This document shows positions 53,549 through 61,570 of a stretch of DNA of 64,000 nucleotides, in pieces. The stretch comes from Fimenecus sp045593555 (GTDB taxonomy: Bacteria; Bacillota; Clostridia; Oscillospirales; Acutalibacteraceae): positions 17,069-81,068 of the forward strand of contig JAZNWU010000029.1 in NCBI GenBank assembly GCA_045593555.1, read 5' to 3'. A model generated the notes under the pieces. It saw only the letters and a program-made list of their open reading frames with translations. It had not been told where the DNA came from and did no database searches. The translations under genes and the position numbers were made by a program. Every line of letters starts with the position of its first letter. The first letter of the stretch is position 1.

Positions 53549-53715
53549 TTTTGAGCACGACCGCTGCCGGTGGCAGAATAAGGAAGTGCGAAAAGGGGCA
53601 AAACAAGGAGTAATGCGAAACGGTAGTGAGCAGAACGACTATGTTTTAACCGTAAGCCACGTAGTGGCGCAGTAATGTTGCCCATAAAGATTAAATGGCA
53701 CAAATCAATAAATAT

Positions 53716-53791
53716 CGAGATGTAGCGCAGGTGGTAGCGCGCCACGTTCGGGACGTGGATGCCGCAAGTTCGAATCTTGTCATCTCGACCA
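53716..53791 (+). tRNA. tRNA-Pro (CGG)
   Basis: A 76-base cloverleaf: acceptor CGAGATG / CATCTCG, D arm with GTAGCGCAG, anticodon stem CCACG/CGTGG around TTCGGGA (anticodon CGG), T arm with TTCGAATC, and an encoded CCA. Position 37 is G, as in Pro tRNAs. Confidence 0.95.
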
Positions 53792-53828
53792 AAAAAGCAC
53801 CAACCGTTTTGGCTGGTGCTTGATTTTT
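53791..53828. terminator. Bidirectional terminator, tRNA-Pro and trpB
   Basis: AAGCACCA/TGGTGCTT stem with loop pairs inside, T-rich on both strands; between the tRNA and the convergent trpB. Confidence 0.85.
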
Positions 53829-53839
53829 GTTGTTTGCTT

Positions 53840-55060
53840 TTATCTTATTCCGTAATTTTCGATTACGTAGTCCATATCCTTGTCGCCACGACCTGAAAGG
53901 TTGATAAGGATTGAACCGTTGTCCATCTGCTGTGCAAGTTTCATACCGAATGCAACTGCGTGTGAGCTTTCAATTGCAGGGATAATACCTTCAAGACGAG
54001 AAAGTTTGAAGAATGCATCAATTGTTTCTTCGTCGTCAATTACATCATACTTAACTCTGCCGATTTCCTGTAAGAATGCGTGTTCAGGACCTGATGAAGG
54101 ATAGTCAAGACCGCTTGCAACTGAATAAACAGGAGCTGGTTCACCGTTTTCATCCTTAAGCATAATGCTGTTGAAACCATGCATAATGCCTTCAGTACCA
54201 TACTTAAGACTTGCAGCATGGTCACCCATTTTAGGACCACGACCAAGTGGCTCGATACCATAAATATCAACAGGGTCGTTAAGGAATCCTGCAAAAAGAC
54301 CTGCTGCATTACTACCGCCACCAACACAAGCAACAATAGCATTTGGAAGGTGACCTGTCATTTCAATAAACTGGTCTCTTGCCTCAATACCAACAACACT
54401 CTGGAAATCACGCACCATCATTGGGAATGGGTGAGGGCCAAGAACAGAACCGATACAGTAAATACAATCTTTGTATTCCTTACTATAAGCATCAAATGCT
54501 GCGTCAACTGCTTCTTTAAGAGTCTGAAGACCATGTGTAACTTCAACAACATTTGCACCGAGAATCTTCATTCTTGCAACATTAGGTGCCTGCTTCTTAA
54601 TGTCAACAGAACCCATGTAAATGTCACATTCAAGACCAAAATATGCTGCTGCAGTAGCAAGAGCAACACCGTGCTGACCTGCACCTGTTTCAGCAATAAT
54701 CTTTTTCTTACCCATATATTTTGCAAGAAGTGCTTCGCCCATACAGTGGTTAAGTTTGTGAGCACCTGAATGGTTCAGGTCTTCACGTTTTGCATAGAGC
54801 TGAACTTTTCCACCGAGTGCATCTGAAAGTCTTTCAAGATGTGTAACAGGAGTTGGTCTTCCCTGAAATTCTTTACGAATTCTGCGAAGCTCTGCAATAA
54901 ACTTTCTTGACTGACAGATTGAGTAATATGCTTCAGTAATTTCTGCCATAGCATTCTTTAATTTGTCATCGATATAAACGCCACCGTATTTGCCAAAGTA
55001 ACCGTTCTTATCAGGGTAATTGTTAAAATAAGTATCAAAATCAACATTGTTTAAAATCAT
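53840..55060 (-). CDS. trpB: Tryptophan synthase beta subunit
   Basis: PLP enzyme joining indole and serine to tryptophan. The 406-aa product has the PLP Lys in HSGAHKLNH (about residue 102), the ETGAGQHGVA loop, and the phosphate-binding GGGSNAAG segment. Length is that of the standard TrpB1. No trpA or other trp genes adjoin, so this copy stands alone. It is controlled by an upstream T-box; AGGAGAT precedes ATG 55060. Confidence 0.94.
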   Translation of the reverse strand: MILNNVDFDTYFNNYPDKNGYFGKYGGVYIDDKLKNAMAEITEAYYSICQSRKFIAELRRIRKEFQGRPTPVTHLERLSDALGGKVQLYAKREDLNHSGAHKLNHCMGEALLAKYMGKKKIIAETGAGQHGVALATAAAYFGLECDIYMGSVDIKKQAPNVARMKILGANVVEVTHGLQTLKEAVDAAFDAYSKEYKDCIYCIGSVLGPHPFPMMVRDFQSVVGIEARDQFIEMTGHLPNAIVACVGGGSNAAGLFAGFLNDPVDIYGIEPLGRGPKMGDHAASLKYGTEGIMHGFNSIMLKDENGEPAPVYSVASGLDYPSSGPEHAFLQEIGRVKYDVIDDEETIDAFFKLSRLEGIIPAIESSHAVAFGMKLAQQMDNGSILINLSGRGDKDMDYVIENYGIR

Positions 55061-55169
55061 AATTATATCTCCTAAATAATAAATCGTTTTCCGTTTTCAG
55101 TTTTTCACTTTATGTTTTCAAAGTCGCCATCGCTTAGTTAAAAGTGTCATAAAATCATTCCTTAAAAAA

Positions 55170-55431
55170 TAAAAAATCCATCCCAAAACATGGGACAGAC
55201 TAAAATCTGCGGTACCACCCAAATTCGTATCAAGGATACGCACTCACTGTGTACTATCATACACTCAGCACTATAACGGTTGCCCTCCGTCGCACCTACA
55301 TATCGGATTGCCCTCAAAAGCCCATTCATTGAAAAATTCGTTACCACATTTACACCAACAGTGGCTCTCTGCAAACGAAAAAGAATCAATTACTACTCTT
55401 TCTCATCGGTTTTTTGGTTAGATATTTACTT
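55170..55431 (-). promoter_or_regulatory. T-box riboswitch, Trp specifier
   Basis: On the minus strand: stem I region with GGTGTAAAT, specifier UGG in GAATGGGCTTTTGAG (55322-55324), and T-box GGGTGGTACCGCAG at about 55205-55220. The terminator GTCCCATGTTTTGGGAT and TTTTTTATTTTTT end it near 55165-55180. Uncharged tRNA-Trp would turn on trpB. The promoter TTGACA-N17-TAAAAT is at 55438-55466. Confidence 0.93.
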
Positions 55432-55437
55432 ATAAGA

Positions 55438-55466
55438 ATTTTAGCACTCAAAATAAATATTGTCAA
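55438..55466 (-). promoter_or_regulatory. trpB T-box promoter
   Basis: Minus-strand TTGACA (55461-55466), a 17-base spacer and TAAAAT (55438-55443). Confidence 0.8.
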
Positions 55467-55518
55467 TAGAAAATTTTCTCAACATTTTTTTCACATTAGT
55501 CCATTTTCTTAAAATCTA

Positions 55519-55547
55519 TTGATTTTCATATAAAAATCATTTATATT
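55519..55547 (+). promoter_or_regulatory. Promoter of the Vps62-like protein gene
   Basis: TTGATT (55519-55524), a 17-base spacer and TATATT (55542-55547). Because it covers the first ATG of the long frame, the true start must be downstream. Confidence 0.6.
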
Positions 55548-55581
55548 GAAATTGAAAAAGGTGGAAAAAAGGATGTTGTTT

Positions 55582-56817
55582 ATGAAAAAAACAATAAAAA
55601 TAGTTTTATCAATGAGCTTAATTGTTCTCACAGTTTTTCTTGCAAACATCACATCAAGTGCACTCACTTTTGATGCTGATATGCAGTATCAGACTGAAAA
55701 TATGGTTACTCTTTATTCGAGAAAAGATTATAAAGGTAAAAGTGTTGAATATGGTATTGGTGAATATGCTGAACTTGACATCAATTCTGATAGTATTTCC
55801 ATTCCACAGGAATATGTTGTTTATGCATATACGAGAAAAGACTTTAAAGGTCAGGAATTTGTTCTCAATGAAAGCGAAAGTTCATATCTTCGCTATGATT
55901 TCGGCAAAGGTCTTACTACAATCTTCAGAATTAAGAGTATGAAAGTTGCTCTCATTGAGAGCGAATCTGTTGATATCACAAAGTTAGGTGATGCAAAGAA
56001 GAATCAGCTTTTAATTGACTATGCACCGAGAATTCATATGGCACAGGGTGACCCTTATGAAGCAGTTTCAATGGACTGGACATTTGAAAAGTTTGACCGC
56101 GTTATAGATGGAGATGGTAATTCTCGTCTTGTAATGAAAGAGTCAATTGACGGCCCACACGATATTTGCGAAACATTCTATGGTGACCAGGAATCGGCAG
56201 TAGCATATGGATTCTGGGTTGAAAAAGACAATAATTATATCGATTTTGTTTATTTTATTTATTGTCCGTATGATAGTGGTAAATATATTTGGATTGTAAA
56301 GAATAATGTAGGTGGTCATCCCGGTGACTGGGAACATTTTACATTAAGATTTTTAAAGTATAAAGAAAATGGCAAAACTTATCTTCGACCAATAAAAACA
56401 GCCTTTGCCGCTCATACATTTGCTGAAATTGAATCTTGGGAAGACCTTGAAATGTACGACGATAGACATTGTATTATTTACTGTGCTGAAGGTACACACG
56501 GACTTTATCCACATATAGGTACTTATGTTTATATGAATTTTGTTGTAGTTAAACTTAAGGATGTGTGCTCAGAAGGTCAGGAATGGGATTTGTGGGAAAA
56601 AGGAAAGCTTGAAACCTTTGAACTTGTTCCTGAAGAAAGCTGTCGTGCACTTGCAGGTTCAAAATGGGCAGAAGCATTCAGCTATGACTACGAGAACCCA
56701 GATAGTTTAGCGACACTCTATTGGGGTAATGAGTCATCATACCCACCATTTATGAACGGTGGACCACAAGGACCACAGTTTAAAACAGAAATGACCAGCA
56801 CATCAAGTTTTAAATAA
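55582..56817 (+). CDS. Secreted beta/gamma-crystallin plus Vps62-like protein
   Basis: A 411-aa exported protein. Signal peptide residues 1-26 (SSA|L). Residues about 40-115 form a beta/gamma-crystallin-like unit (VTLYSRKDYKGKSVEY, and KDFKGQEF). A Vps62-like domain follows (about 140-365) with the 'YAPRIHMAQGDPYEAVS', 'GHPGDWEHFT' and 'AEGTHGLYPHIGT' hallmarks, as in secreted bacterial homologues of this mostly eukaryotic domain. Start: AAAAGG nine bases before ATG 55582, and the promoter overlaps the earlier ATG. The function in bacteria is unknown. Confidence 0.75.
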   Translation: MKKTIKIVLSMSLIVLTVFLANITSSALTFDADMQYQTENMVTLYSRKDYKGKSVEYGIGEYAELDINSDSISIPQEYVVYAYTRKDFKGQEFVLNESESSYLRYDFGKGLTTIFRIKSMKVALIESESVDITKLGDAKKNQLLIDYAPRIHMAQGDPYEAVSMDWTFEKFDRVIDGDGNSRLVMKESIDGPHDICETFYGDQESAVAYGFWVEKDNNYIDFVYFIYCPYDSGKYIWIVKNNVGGHPGDWEHFTLRFLKYKENGKTYLRPIKTAFAAHTFAEIESWEDLEMYDDRHCIIYCAEGTHGLYPHIGTYVYMNFVVVKLKDVCSEGQEWDLWEKGKLETFELVPEESCRALAGSKWAEAFSYDYENPDSLATLYWGNESSYPPFMNGGPQGPQFKTEMTSTSSFK

Positions 56818-56821
56818 TTTT

Positions 56822-56856
56822 TTCCCTGTTTGGTTAATACCATTCAGGGAATTTTT
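56822..56856 (+). terminator. Terminator of the Vps62-like gene
   Basis: CCCTG and CAGGG stem around a partly paired loop, followed by AATTTTTATT. Confidence 0.6.
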
Positions 56857-56925
56857 ATTTATATATGGTATTTATTGCTAAATTATGTTATACTATCTAT
56901 GATTATGAATTTCTGGTGATTGATT

Positions 56926-59511
56926 ATGAAAATTTTAGCAATTGATGGTAACAGTATATTAAACAGGGCCTTTTATGGTATCCGTACCCTGTCAACTAAA
57001 GACGGCAGATTTACAAATGGTATTTACGGCTTTTTAACTATTTTAATGAAACTTACTGACGAGGTAAAACCTGACGGTGTGGCCATTGCCTTTGACCTTA
57101 AAGCACCAACTTTCCGTCATAAAATGTATGATGGGTATAAGGCTAATCGTCACGGTATGCCTCCTGAACTTGCACAGCAGTTGCCTGTACTTAAAGAGCT
57201 TTTAACAGCATTGGGATATAAGATTCTATCTCTTGAGGGATATGAGGCTGACGATATTCTCGGTACAGTTGCAAAAATGTGTGAAAACGGAAATGAATGT
57301 TATATTGCAACAGGTGACCGTGACTCATTCCAGCTTATCCGTGATAATGTAACTGTGCTTTTGCCACATACAAAAATGGGTACAACTACAACCGAAACAT
57401 ATACTCCACAGAGAATTATGGAAGAATATGGTGTTACACCGTCACAGATGATTGACATTAAAGCACTTCAGGGTGACTCTTCAGATTGCATTCCCGGTGT
57501 TGCTGGTGTAGGACAGAAAACAGCAGGGGACTTAATACAAAAATTCGGTACAATCAAGAATATTTACGAAAATATTGACACTCTTGAAATTAAAGAAAAT
57601 CTTAAAAACAAGCTTGTGAATGATAAAGAAAAAGCATTTTTAAGCTATACTCTCGGCACAATCATCAACAATGTGCCAATTGAATGTGAATTGGCTGATT
57701 TGCGTGTGCAGAGCGTTGATGAACAAAAAGCAAGAGCAATGCTTGCTGACCTTGAAATGTTCAAAATTATTGAGAAACTCAACTTTTCAGCACCAACAAC
57801 AGTAGAAAAGAAAGAAGAAAAAACAAAAGAACTTGACTTTGTGTCTGATTTTGACACAAATGACCTTTTGAATAAAATCAAATCAGAAAAAAGTGCGTAT
57901 TTTACTGCTGATTATAAGGATTTGGACAACCCACATTTCTGTTTCCTTTGTGATAATACTGTTTACCACCTTGAGCCAATGCACTTTGGCTATTTTGAGT
58001 TTGTAAAGGCAGTTCTTGAAGATGAAAACATTAAAAAATATACAGATAATTCAAAACTTTTATACCGTTTTGCTTTTATGAACAACATTGAAATCATGGG
58101 TATGGCTCTTGACACATCTCTTGCAGGATACATTCTCAATCCGTCAGCAAATGGTTACAATCCTTTGCGACTTTGTGAGGAATATAAAGCACCTGTTCCA
58201 AAGGTTAAAACTGATTTGCCATTAGCTATTGACTGTGCAGTAATGAAATCTGTCAGTACAAGGCTTTTGACAGAAATTGAAGCAAATGAACAGGAATATC
58301 TGCTTTACAATATCGAAATGCCATTGGCAGAAGTTCTTGCATCTATGGAACATCTCGGCTTTATGGTTGACCGTAAGGGTATTGCTGAATTTACTGAAAA
58401 AATCAGCGGTGAATTAAAGCAGATTCAGAATGAAATATACGAACTTGCAGGTGAGGAATTCAATATAAATTCACCAAAACAGTTAGGTGTAATTCTCTTT
58501 GAAAAAATGGGACTTCCTGCAAAGAAAAAGACAAAAAGTGGTTACTCAACAAATGCAGATGTCCTTGAAAGTTTGCAGAATGAAAACCCTATTATTGATA
58601 AAATTCTGTGGTTCAGAACACTTTCAAAGCTTTATTCAACATACTGTGAGGGACTTCTGAAAGTAATTGGTGAAGATGGCAGAATTCATTCTTCATTTAT
58701 CCAGACAGAAACCCGTACAGGACGAATTTCATCAACTGAACCAAATCTTCAGAATATTCCGGTACGAAAAGAAATCGGCAGAGAAATGAGAAAATTCTTC
58801 GTTGCAAAAGACGGTTGCCTTTTAGCCGATGCCGACTATTCACAGATTGAACTTCGTGTACTCAGCCATATTGCTGACGATGAAGAAATGCTCAAAGCCT
58901 TTAACGATGAGGTTGATATTCATACAGTAACAGCATCACAGGTGTTCAATATGCCTGTGGAAATGGTAACACCTTTAATGAGAAGTCGTGCAAAGGCAGT
59001 TAATTTTGGTATTGTTTATGGTATCGGTGCGTTTTCACTTGCAAAGGATATTGGTGTTACTCGAAAAGAGGCTGATGATTATATAAAAGGCTATCTTCGT
59101 CATTATTCAGGCGTTGATAAATATATGGAAACCGTTGCAAAAGATGCAAAGGAAAAAGGCTATGTTTCAACTCTTTGGGGCAGAAGAAGATATCTGCCTG
59201 AACTCAATTCTTCAAATGGAATGTTAAGAGCATTCGGTGAAAGAGTTGCAAGAAATATGCCTATTCAGGGAACTGCTGCCGATATTATCAAAATCGCTAT
59301 GGTACGGGTTTATAACCGTCTTAAAGACGAAAAAATGGAAGCAAAACTTATTTTGCAGGTACACGACGAATTGATTGTTGAAGCACCTGAAGAAGAAACT
59401 GAAAAAGCAGCAAAAATCCTCTCTGAAGAAATGGAAAATGCATGTCAGATGAAAGTGCGTTTAAGAGCAGATGTGAATACGGGTCGCACATGGTATGACG
59501 CAAAAGGATAA
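56926..59511 (+). CDS. polA: DNA polymerase I
   Basis: Replicative gap-filling and repair polymerase. The 861-aa product has an N-terminal 5'-3' exonuclease (about 1-285, with the YEADDILGT motif), a degenerate 3'-5' exonuclease region, and the polymerase domain (about 470-861) with DADYSQIELRVL and the RRAKAVNFGIVYG-type O-helix, ending in VHDELIVE. AGGTGAT-like GGTGA at 56915 fits ATG 56926 (the TTG at 56920 has no site). It is followed within two bases by the phosphatase-acetyltransferase fusion. Confidence 0.95.
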   Translation: MKILAIDGNSILNRAFYGIRTLSTKDGRFTNGIYGFLTILMKLTDEVKPDGVAIAFDLKAPTFRHKMYDGYKANRHGMPPELAQQLPVLKELLTALGYKILSLEGYEADDILGTVAKMCENGNECYIATGDRDSFQLIRDNVTVLLPHTKMGTTTTETYTPQRIMEEYGVTPSQMIDIKALQGDSSDCIPGVAGVGQKTAGDLIQKFGTIKNIYENIDTLEIKENLKNKLVNDKEKAFLSYTLGTIINNVPIECELADLRVQSVDEQKARAMLADLEMFKIIEKLNFSAPTTVEKKEEKTKELDFVSDFDTNDLLNKIKSEKSAYFTADYKDLDNPHFCFLCDNTVYHLEPMHFGYFEFVKAVLEDENIKKYTDNSKLLYRFAFMNNIEIMGMALDTSLAGYILNPSANGYNPLRLCEEYKAPVPKVKTDLPLAIDCAVMKSVSTRLLTEIEANEQEYLLYNIEMPLAEVLASMEHLGFMVDRKGIAEFTEKISGELKQIQNEIYELAGEEFNINSPKQLGVILFEKMGLPAKKKTKSGYSTNADVLESLQNENPIIDKILWFRTLSKLYSTYCEGLLKVIGEDGRIHSSFIQTETRTGRISSTEPNLQNIPVRKEIGREMRKFFVAKDGCLLADADYSQIELRVLSHIADDEEMLKAFNDEVDIHTVTASQVFNMPVEMVTPLMRSRAKAVNFGIVYGIGAFSLAKDIGVTRKEADDYIKGYLRHYSGVDKYMETVAKDAKEKGYVSTLWGRRRYLPELNSSNGMLRAFGERVARNMPIQGTAADIIKIAMVRVYNRLKDEKMEAKLILQVHDELIVEAPEEETEKAAKILSEEMENACQMKVRLRADVNTGRTWYDAKG

Positions 59512-59513
59512 TT

Positions 59514-60374
59514 ATGAAAAAAATTATGTTTATATGCAGTGGTAACACCTGCAGAAGTCCCTTGGCAAAGGGATTATTCAAAAAATATATTAATGACAAT
59601 AACATATCGGACATTGAAGTTGCAAGTGCAGGAGTCGGTGCTTTTCCGGGTGACTCGGTGAGCATTAACTCCATTCTTGTGGCAGGCAACAGAGGTGTGG
59701 ATATTTCAGAGCACAGAGCAAGAAATATTAATCCTGAATATCTTCTTACAACCGATTTGTTTGTCTGTATGAGTGATTCGCATAAGCAGGTTCTTTCAAG
59801 ATATTGTGACGAGAATAAAATCATTGTTCTCGGTGTGCCTGACCCTTATGGCAGACCGATAGAAGCTTATGAAGAATGTGCAAAACTCATTGAAAGCAAA
59901 TTCCCTGAAATTCTTGAAAAGATAAAGAATACAACTGTTATCCGTGAAATGCAGGAAAGTGACATAAAAGAGATTGCAGAGTTGGAAAAAGAGTGCTTTT
60001 CTGAACCTTGGAGTGAGAATTCCTTGAGGGATGAACTCGACAATGAAACTGCAAGGTTTTATGTGCTTCGTGACGATGAAAAACTTCTTGGATATATAGG
60101 AGCAAACAACATCTGTAACGAAGTTTATATCACAAATGTTGCTGTCAGTTCTGCTTGTCGTGGTAAAGGCTACGGAAAAATCCTCGTAAATCATTTGATT
60201 AAACAGAGTGAACTTGAAAAAGCATTTTTTATAACTCTTGAAGTGCGAAAATCAAATGAAAATGCAATATCACTTTATGAAAAATGTGGATTTAAACTGA
60301 TAGGTGAGCGTAAAAACTTTTACTCAAAACCTACTGAAGATGCATTGATATACACATACTATTTTGAAGGATAG
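59514..60374 (+). CDS. Fused low-MW protein phosphatase (YwlE-like) and RimI acetyltransferase
   Basis: A 286-aa fusion. Residues 1-142 form a low-molecular-weight phosphatase with the P-loop CSGNTCRS (Cys-x5-Arg) and the general-acid VPDPYG near residue 117; the Thr at the loop's fifth position matches the arginine-phosphatase YwlE. Residues about 145-286 form a GNAT acetyltransferase resembling RimI, which acetylates ribosomal protein S18, with RGKGYGK as the acetyl-CoA loop and a C-terminal CGFKLIGERKNFYS. It lies between polA and tsaD. Confidence 0.85.
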   Translation: MKKIMFICSGNTCRSPLAKGLFKKYINDNNISDIEVASAGVGAFPGDSVSINSILVAGNRGVDISEHRARNINPEYLLTTDLFVCMSDSHKQVLSRYCDENKIIVLGVPDPYGRPIEAYEECAKLIESKFPEILEKIKNTTVIREMQESDIKEIAELEKECFSEPWSENSLRDELDNETARFYVLRDDEKLLGYIGANNICNEVYITNVAVSSACRGKGYGKILVNHLIKQSELEKAFFITLEVRKSNENAISLYEKCGFKLIGERKNFYSKPTEDALIYTYYFEG

Positions 60375-60380
60375 ATTATT

Positions 60381-61400
60381 ATGAAAATTTTAGCAATTGA
60401 AAGTTCTTGTGATGAAACTGCAGCAGCCGTTGTGGAAAACGGCAGAAATGTTTTATCAAATGCAGTATCAACACAGATTGAAAAGCATAAAATATTTGGT
60501 GGTGTTGTGCCTGAAATAGCATCAAGATTACATACTGAAAACATCTCTGCAGTTGTGGAAAAAGCATTAAATGACGCTGACTGCACACTCGATGACATTG
60601 ACGGAATTGCAGTAACATATGCACCGGGACTTATAGGGGCTCTGCTTGTTGGTGTGAACTATGCCAAAGGTCTGTCATTGGCAAGTGGCAAACCATTGAT
60701 TCCTGTTCATCATCTTCGTTCACATATTGCAGCAAATTACATTACTCATAAGGACCTGAAACCACCCTTTATGTGCCTTGTGGTGTCTGGCGGTAATACT
60801 TTGCTTTGTAAAGTAAATGACTATACCGATTTTGAGGTTGTAGGTCGTACCCGTGACGATGCAGCAGGTGAGGCTATGGATAAAGCAGCTCGTACTTTGG
60901 GACTTCCATATCCGGGTGGGGTAAATCTTGATAAAATCTCAAAAAATGGGGATAATACAAAGTATAAGTTCCCGAAACCAAGAGTTGATGGTAGTCCTCT
61001 TGATTTCAGTTTTTCAGGACTTAAAACATCAGTTATAAACCTTGTTCATAATGCAACACAAAAGGGTGAAGCTTTGAAAATTGCCGATGTTGGTGCATCA
61101 TTTATAAATGCAGTTGTAAATTCTCTTGCAGATAATACTGTTAAAGCTATGGAAATGCACAATGAAAAAACACTTGTGTTGGCAGGTGGTGTCTCAGCAA
61201 ATTCTGTGCTTCGCTCTCGTATGGAAAACCTCGCAAAAGAAAAAGGCTGGGATTTGTATCTGCCTGATTTATCCCTCTGTGGTGACAATGGTGCAATGGT
61301 TGGTGCACAAGGCTATTTTGAATTTTTGAATGGCACAGTTGCCCAAATGGATTTGAATGGCAAGGCAACATCAGATATCGAAAAAGATTACGAAGCTTAA
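60381..61400 (+). CDS. tsaD: tRNA N6-adenosine threonylcarbamoyltransferase
   Basis: Makes threonylcarbamoyladenosine (t6A) at position 37 of ANN-decoding tRNAs. The 339-aa product has the ASKHA motif ESSCDETAAAVV at about residues 6-17, the metal-binding HHLRSHIAANY near residue 110, and a GGVSANSVLR segment near residue 268. Length is normal. It follows the fusion gene with a six-base gap. RimI next to TsaD is common in Firmicutes, and here RimI is fused to a phosphatase. Confidence 0.95.
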   Translation: MKILAIESSCDETAAAVVENGRNVLSNAVSTQIEKHKIFGGVVPEIASRLHTENISAVVEKALNDADCTLDDIDGIAVTYAPGLIGALLVGVNYAKGLSLASGKPLIPVHHLRSHIAANYITHKDLKPPFMCLVVSGGNTLLCKVNDYTDFEVVGRTRDDAAGEAMDKAARTLGLPYPGGVNLDKISKNGDNTKYKFPKPRVDGSPLDFSFSGLKTSVINLVHNATQKGEALKIADVGASFINAVVNSLADNTVKAMEMHNEKTLVLAGGVSANSVLRSRMENLAKEKGWDLYLPDLSLCGDNGAMVGAQGYFEFLNGTVAQMDLNGKATSDIEKDYEA

Positions 61401-61473
61401 ATTCCCTATAATTGTATATAATATATACAGAAAATGTTCACAGTTATTTGACAATTTATTATCATTTTAACTA

Positions 61474-61502
61474 TTGAAAAAATGCAGGATTTGTTATATA
61501 AT
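61474..61502 (+). promoter_or_regulatory. pckG promoter
   Basis: TTGAAA (61474-61479), a 17-base spacer and TATAAT (61497-61502). Confidence 0.75.
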
Positions 61503-61570
61503 TATGCAAAATAGGTAAGATTGGCTTATTTTGGTATTAATTTAGATTTTATATAAAGGAGTAAACTACT

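Noticed and set aside
53503..53745. 80-aa minus-strand ORF over the tRNA-Pro region
   Set aside because: It overlaps the tRNA-Pro fragment and gene, and its peptide is antisense to them; no ribosome site.
55162..55389. 75-aa minus-strand ORF upstream of trpB
   Set aside because: It lies wholly within the T-box riboswitch and contains the specifier and T-box sequence; the RNA explains it.
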